NCBI GenBank assembly: GCA_964247055.1
Contig: OZ176050.1
Span: forward strand, 14,012,001 to 14,076,000
Reading direction: 5' to 3'
DNA from: Paragordius varius
Lineage: Eukaryota > Nematomorpha
Length of the DNA stretch: 64,000 nucleotides
Shown: positions 61,660 to 64,000 of the stretch, piece by piece
Layout of the letters: every line of letters starts with the position of its first letter
How positions within the stretch are numbered: the first letter of the stretch is position 1
The notes under the pieces: generated by a model
What the model saw: the letters and a program-made list of their open reading frames with translations, nothing else
Told to the model about the DNA's origin: nothing
Database searches by the model: none
Position numbers and translations under genes: made by a program

Positions 61660-61953
61660 TGAACGCGTTTAATATAGAAATAAAATAGAATTTATTATCT
61701 CACAATAGGTGTATTTATATATTTTAGCAAGGATAATTGACAATAACTAAATTAGAATACTATTTGTATTAAATACAATGTCATAGAAAATTTCCATATA
61801 AATAAATACAATGTCATATAAAATATAAATAATTTAACTTAAGGTTATAAACTTGGCAACTAACTTAATTAGAATACCATTTGTAATAAATACAATGTCA
61901 TATAAATTATCCATATAAATAATAATAATTTAACTTAAGGTTATAAAGAAACA
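61660..61953 (-). repeat. 5' LTR of gypsy fossil 2
   Basis: 294 bp partner of the left LTR, with the same ends and an internal repetition of the ccatataaataaatacaatgt block. Confidence 0.88.
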
Positions 61954-62642
61954 ATGTTGTTGGGACATTCAATTTATTTTGGCTAAATTTATATTGGATC
62001 TTTTTGAATTACGCATTTCTACGTTTAACTTGAGAGACGTAGACATTTTTTTAAAATATTATTGTTTTGCTTGTTATATGTAGTATATGATATATTTTAG
62101 TAATATTTTTGGAATGAACCATTATAATTTTCACCAAAAAATCTTATTTAACAAAATATGCTCAAATTTCGACATTTTCTGATATGATATGGAGGCACAA
62201 ATGCTAATAACTTTCTTAAATCTTACTCGTAAGCCCAAGTCAAAGCCAAAACGAGGCGTAACTTGCATTTCTGGCGCCCATTGGATGAAACCGTAATATC
62301 GCCCCCTCTTTTCCTCCCCCTATCTACTGGTCGGAGGTGTACACTTTGGTATAAAATCTTTTTAATATACCCCCTTTACATGATTGTTTTATAGTTTTTT
62401 TTCTTCTATTGAAATATTGTGATTCTAATAAAATTTTATGGTCCAAAAAAAATAGATAATAAATATATTTCATTACATAGGCTTCTTTTGGTGTAACACC
62501 TAATAGTAATCATTAAAGTAAATATTGACTGATGCATCATCCAAATACATCAATTTTCAGTCGACTAAGATAATAAAAATTGTTTATTTGTAAATTGGCA
62601 AATTTTTAGCTTAATTCATTTAACACATTTTTAATTTCAGCC
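61954..62642. other. Intergenic DNA upstream of the CAP gene
   Basis: No gene recognised. A short GC-richer stretch lies at about 62,270-62,340. The CAP gene promoter should be here, but the AT background hides any TATA box; an acceptor-like tttcag two bases before the ATG leaves room for a non-coding first exon. Confidence 0.4.
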
Positions 62643-64000
62643 ATGTTGATAAGCAACTATTCACTGATCATTTTATCGATAACTTCACTATTTTTGATTC
62701 TAAGCCATATCGGTAAAAATTAACTTAAATTGATTTTAAGGGTCAAGAATTTAATCTTTGTCTATTAATTTTTTAGATGCCCTCATACCAAATGATCAGG
62801 ATATTCAAACAATATTGGAATTGCATAATCGAGAACGTTCCAACCTAAATGCGAAAACAATGATGAAACTGGTATTTTAATTTTGAAACTTTTTAACTAT
62901 ATCTATATATGGGTATTTTTATAAAAAGTAATCTAAATATAATGCCTATTACCATATACCATTTATAATTCAAATTTATCCTATAAATAAATTATGTGTT
63001 TTCGGTATATATAACTCATCATTAATATGAATATTCTTATGGCATATTTTATTATTTTTTCAGTATTATATTAATTATAAACAAAATTTCACCTTCTAAA
63101 TATATAAAAAAATATAAGTAATTTTTGATTTTAGAAAACCATATAATTTATTTTAGGGTTAATTTTAATTGTTTGAGGGTGAATTTGAATTGTTCAGGGT
63201 AAATTTGAATTGTTCGGGTGTGAATTTGAAATGTAAATGGTATATTTTTATATTTAAACTCAAATATTTATAATAAATCTCGACGGGCAAAGCATGGTAA
63301 ATCAGTCGATTTCGGCCATTTTGTTATAAATGAAAAACTTAAAATGTTGTATGATGGTTAACTATGTTTGAATCAATATAAAACTGCGTCATAATATAGA
63401 TAATAACAAACAAATAAAGCAAACACATATAGATAAATAGTAGTCAACTAATGGTTTAATAAGAAAGAATAGGGTGATCATATTGATTTTAAAAATTAGT
63501 ATAGGCTGTAACTTATTATACAAAACATTAATCTTTGTTAATTTTAACAAACCCTGTTTAAAGACAAATTAGAAATATAATAAAAAAACATATTTTGAGC
63601 TCTGTATATCAACAAATGATAAAATCAATCCGGGGTATAATATTATAAGCTTAAAAACAACCCAAAATTATTTAATATTCTCTTAGTTTGGTTTCAACTA
63701 TCCATTAACTAGAGGTAACGATTTCGTGTGTGCAATAATTAAAACATATATAGTTTTTCAGGGTTTGACAACTAAGCCAAATCAAACCGCTTCTATTTGA
63801 GCACAAAGGGAAATGTTAATTACATATATGTAATAGCCAGGCAGGTTATCCCGTTAAACTCAAACATTGAATGCCTAAAAAGGCTGTTACATTTAATTAT
63901 TTTATATCAATATCATAGGAGTGGTATGCAGAAGGCGCAAAACAAGCAGAAAAAAATGTTGCCGACTGTATTTATAAGCATGATGACCCAAAAACAGCAG
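62643..64000 (+). CDS. Secreted CAP/SCP-family protein, 5' part (runs off window)
   Basis: Exon 1 (62643-62712) encodes MLISNYSLIILSITSLFLIL then SHIG, a signal peptide; exon 2 (62777-62871) reads ALIPNDQDIQTILELHNRER then SNLNAKTMMKL; exon 3 (63919 to the window end) reads EWYAEGAKQAEKNVADCIYK then HDDPKTA. Phases agree at both joins (1 and 0). The LHNRER helix, the W...A..A...C spacing and the following H match the start of the CAP domain (SCP/TAPS, antigen 5, venom allergen-like). Such proteins are secreted, disulfide-bonded and often expanded in parasites and blood feeders. Only about 66 residues of the expected ~200 are in view; the HExxH-type and C-terminal signature blocks lie beyond 64,000. 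Intron 2 contains a family C element. Confidence 0.85.
62959..63240. mobile_element. Family C foldback-like element, copy 2, in CAP intron
   Basis: Starts ccatttataattcaaattta and ends with about three ~20-21-bp modules (attgttcagggtaaatttga, attgttcgggtgtgaatttga) then aaatgtaaatgg, with TATA on both sides. 282 bp against 284 bp for copy 1 at 36054, and the cores share aaccatataatttattttag-like sequence. Confidence 0.75.

Larger units (their letters stand above)
52923..61953 (-). mobile_element. Ty3/gypsy LTR retrotransposon fossil 2
   Basis: LTRs at 61660-61953 (5') and 52923-53244 (3') share TGTT...CGCGTTCA ends; they differ by several indels and many substitutions, so this is older than fossil 1. 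Flanks ATATT / ATGTT may be a decayed 5-bp target duplication. A primer-site-like ttggtgccgtttagaaatgg follows the 5' LTR, and a purine tract aggaggaagataa precedes the 3' LTR. Parts in order on the minus strand: gag about 61,640-61,390, zinc knuckles and protease about 61,230-60,510, reverse transcriptase about 60,460-58,940 (split by a family B element), RNase H 54,922-54,635, integrase about 54,290-53,600 and a tail to 53,284. It is broken in many places and split by two nested insertions, one of them composite. Confidence 0.92.

Overview
The window is AT-rich (about three quarters A+T by eye) DNA from an invertebrate animal, probably a protostome. The evidence is spliced genes with short GT-AG introns, a secreted CAP-family gene, an MH2-domain gene of the Expansion type, and a dense mix of animal transposons (hAT, Helitron, Penelope-like, Ty3/gypsy, foldback-like and CACTA-like elements). 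I cannot name the species. Most of the window is repeats; there are about four host gene loci and no recognisable RNA gene.

Layout. 0-12.4 kb: a hAT relic (725-1736), a minus-strand host gene with a fibronectin-III-like C-terminus (2501-3830), a perfect-looking inverted pair of truncated Penelope-like copies (4829-6501), a lone related exon (7127-7287), MITEs and AT microsatellites, and a second minus-strand gene that starts with a signal peptide (9960-12401). 12.5-26.8 kb: a tandem array of a ~3.5-kb unit, three full copies and part of a fourth. The second copy carries a 2,485-bp Helitron, and its sister copies supply the empty site. 26.9-36.8 kb: a second hAT relic with a perfect 8-bp target duplication, two inverted copies of a 1-kb TIR element, an old Helitron fragment, a Ty3/gypsy fossil with both LTRs (30435-35382), and a diverged copy of part of the array unit. 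36.9-44.8 kb: the best gene here, ten minus-strand exons that join in phase to give about 1,090 residues with an MH2 domain. 44.8-52.9 kb: mostly empty DNA, then an intron-bearing inverted pseudogene copy of the 2.5-kb gene. 52.9-62.0 kb: a second, older Ty3/gypsy fossil split by a nest of transposons whose ends are tandem 21-bp repeats. 62.6-64.0 kb: the first three exons of a secreted CAP/SCP gene that runs off the window.

The main candidate for something undescribed is the set of transposons (families A, B, C) whose inverted ends are arrays of 20-21-bp direct repeats, all starting CCATTT next to TA-rich flanks. Each array module is two helical turns long, and the three families have different module sequences but the same outer bases. 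A, B and a CACTA-like element are nested inside one gypsy fossil, so relative ages can be read from the nesting. No clear functional cooperation between the host genes is visible. The two FN3-like loci look like members of one local secreted-protein family, with one inverted segmental duplicate now decayed.
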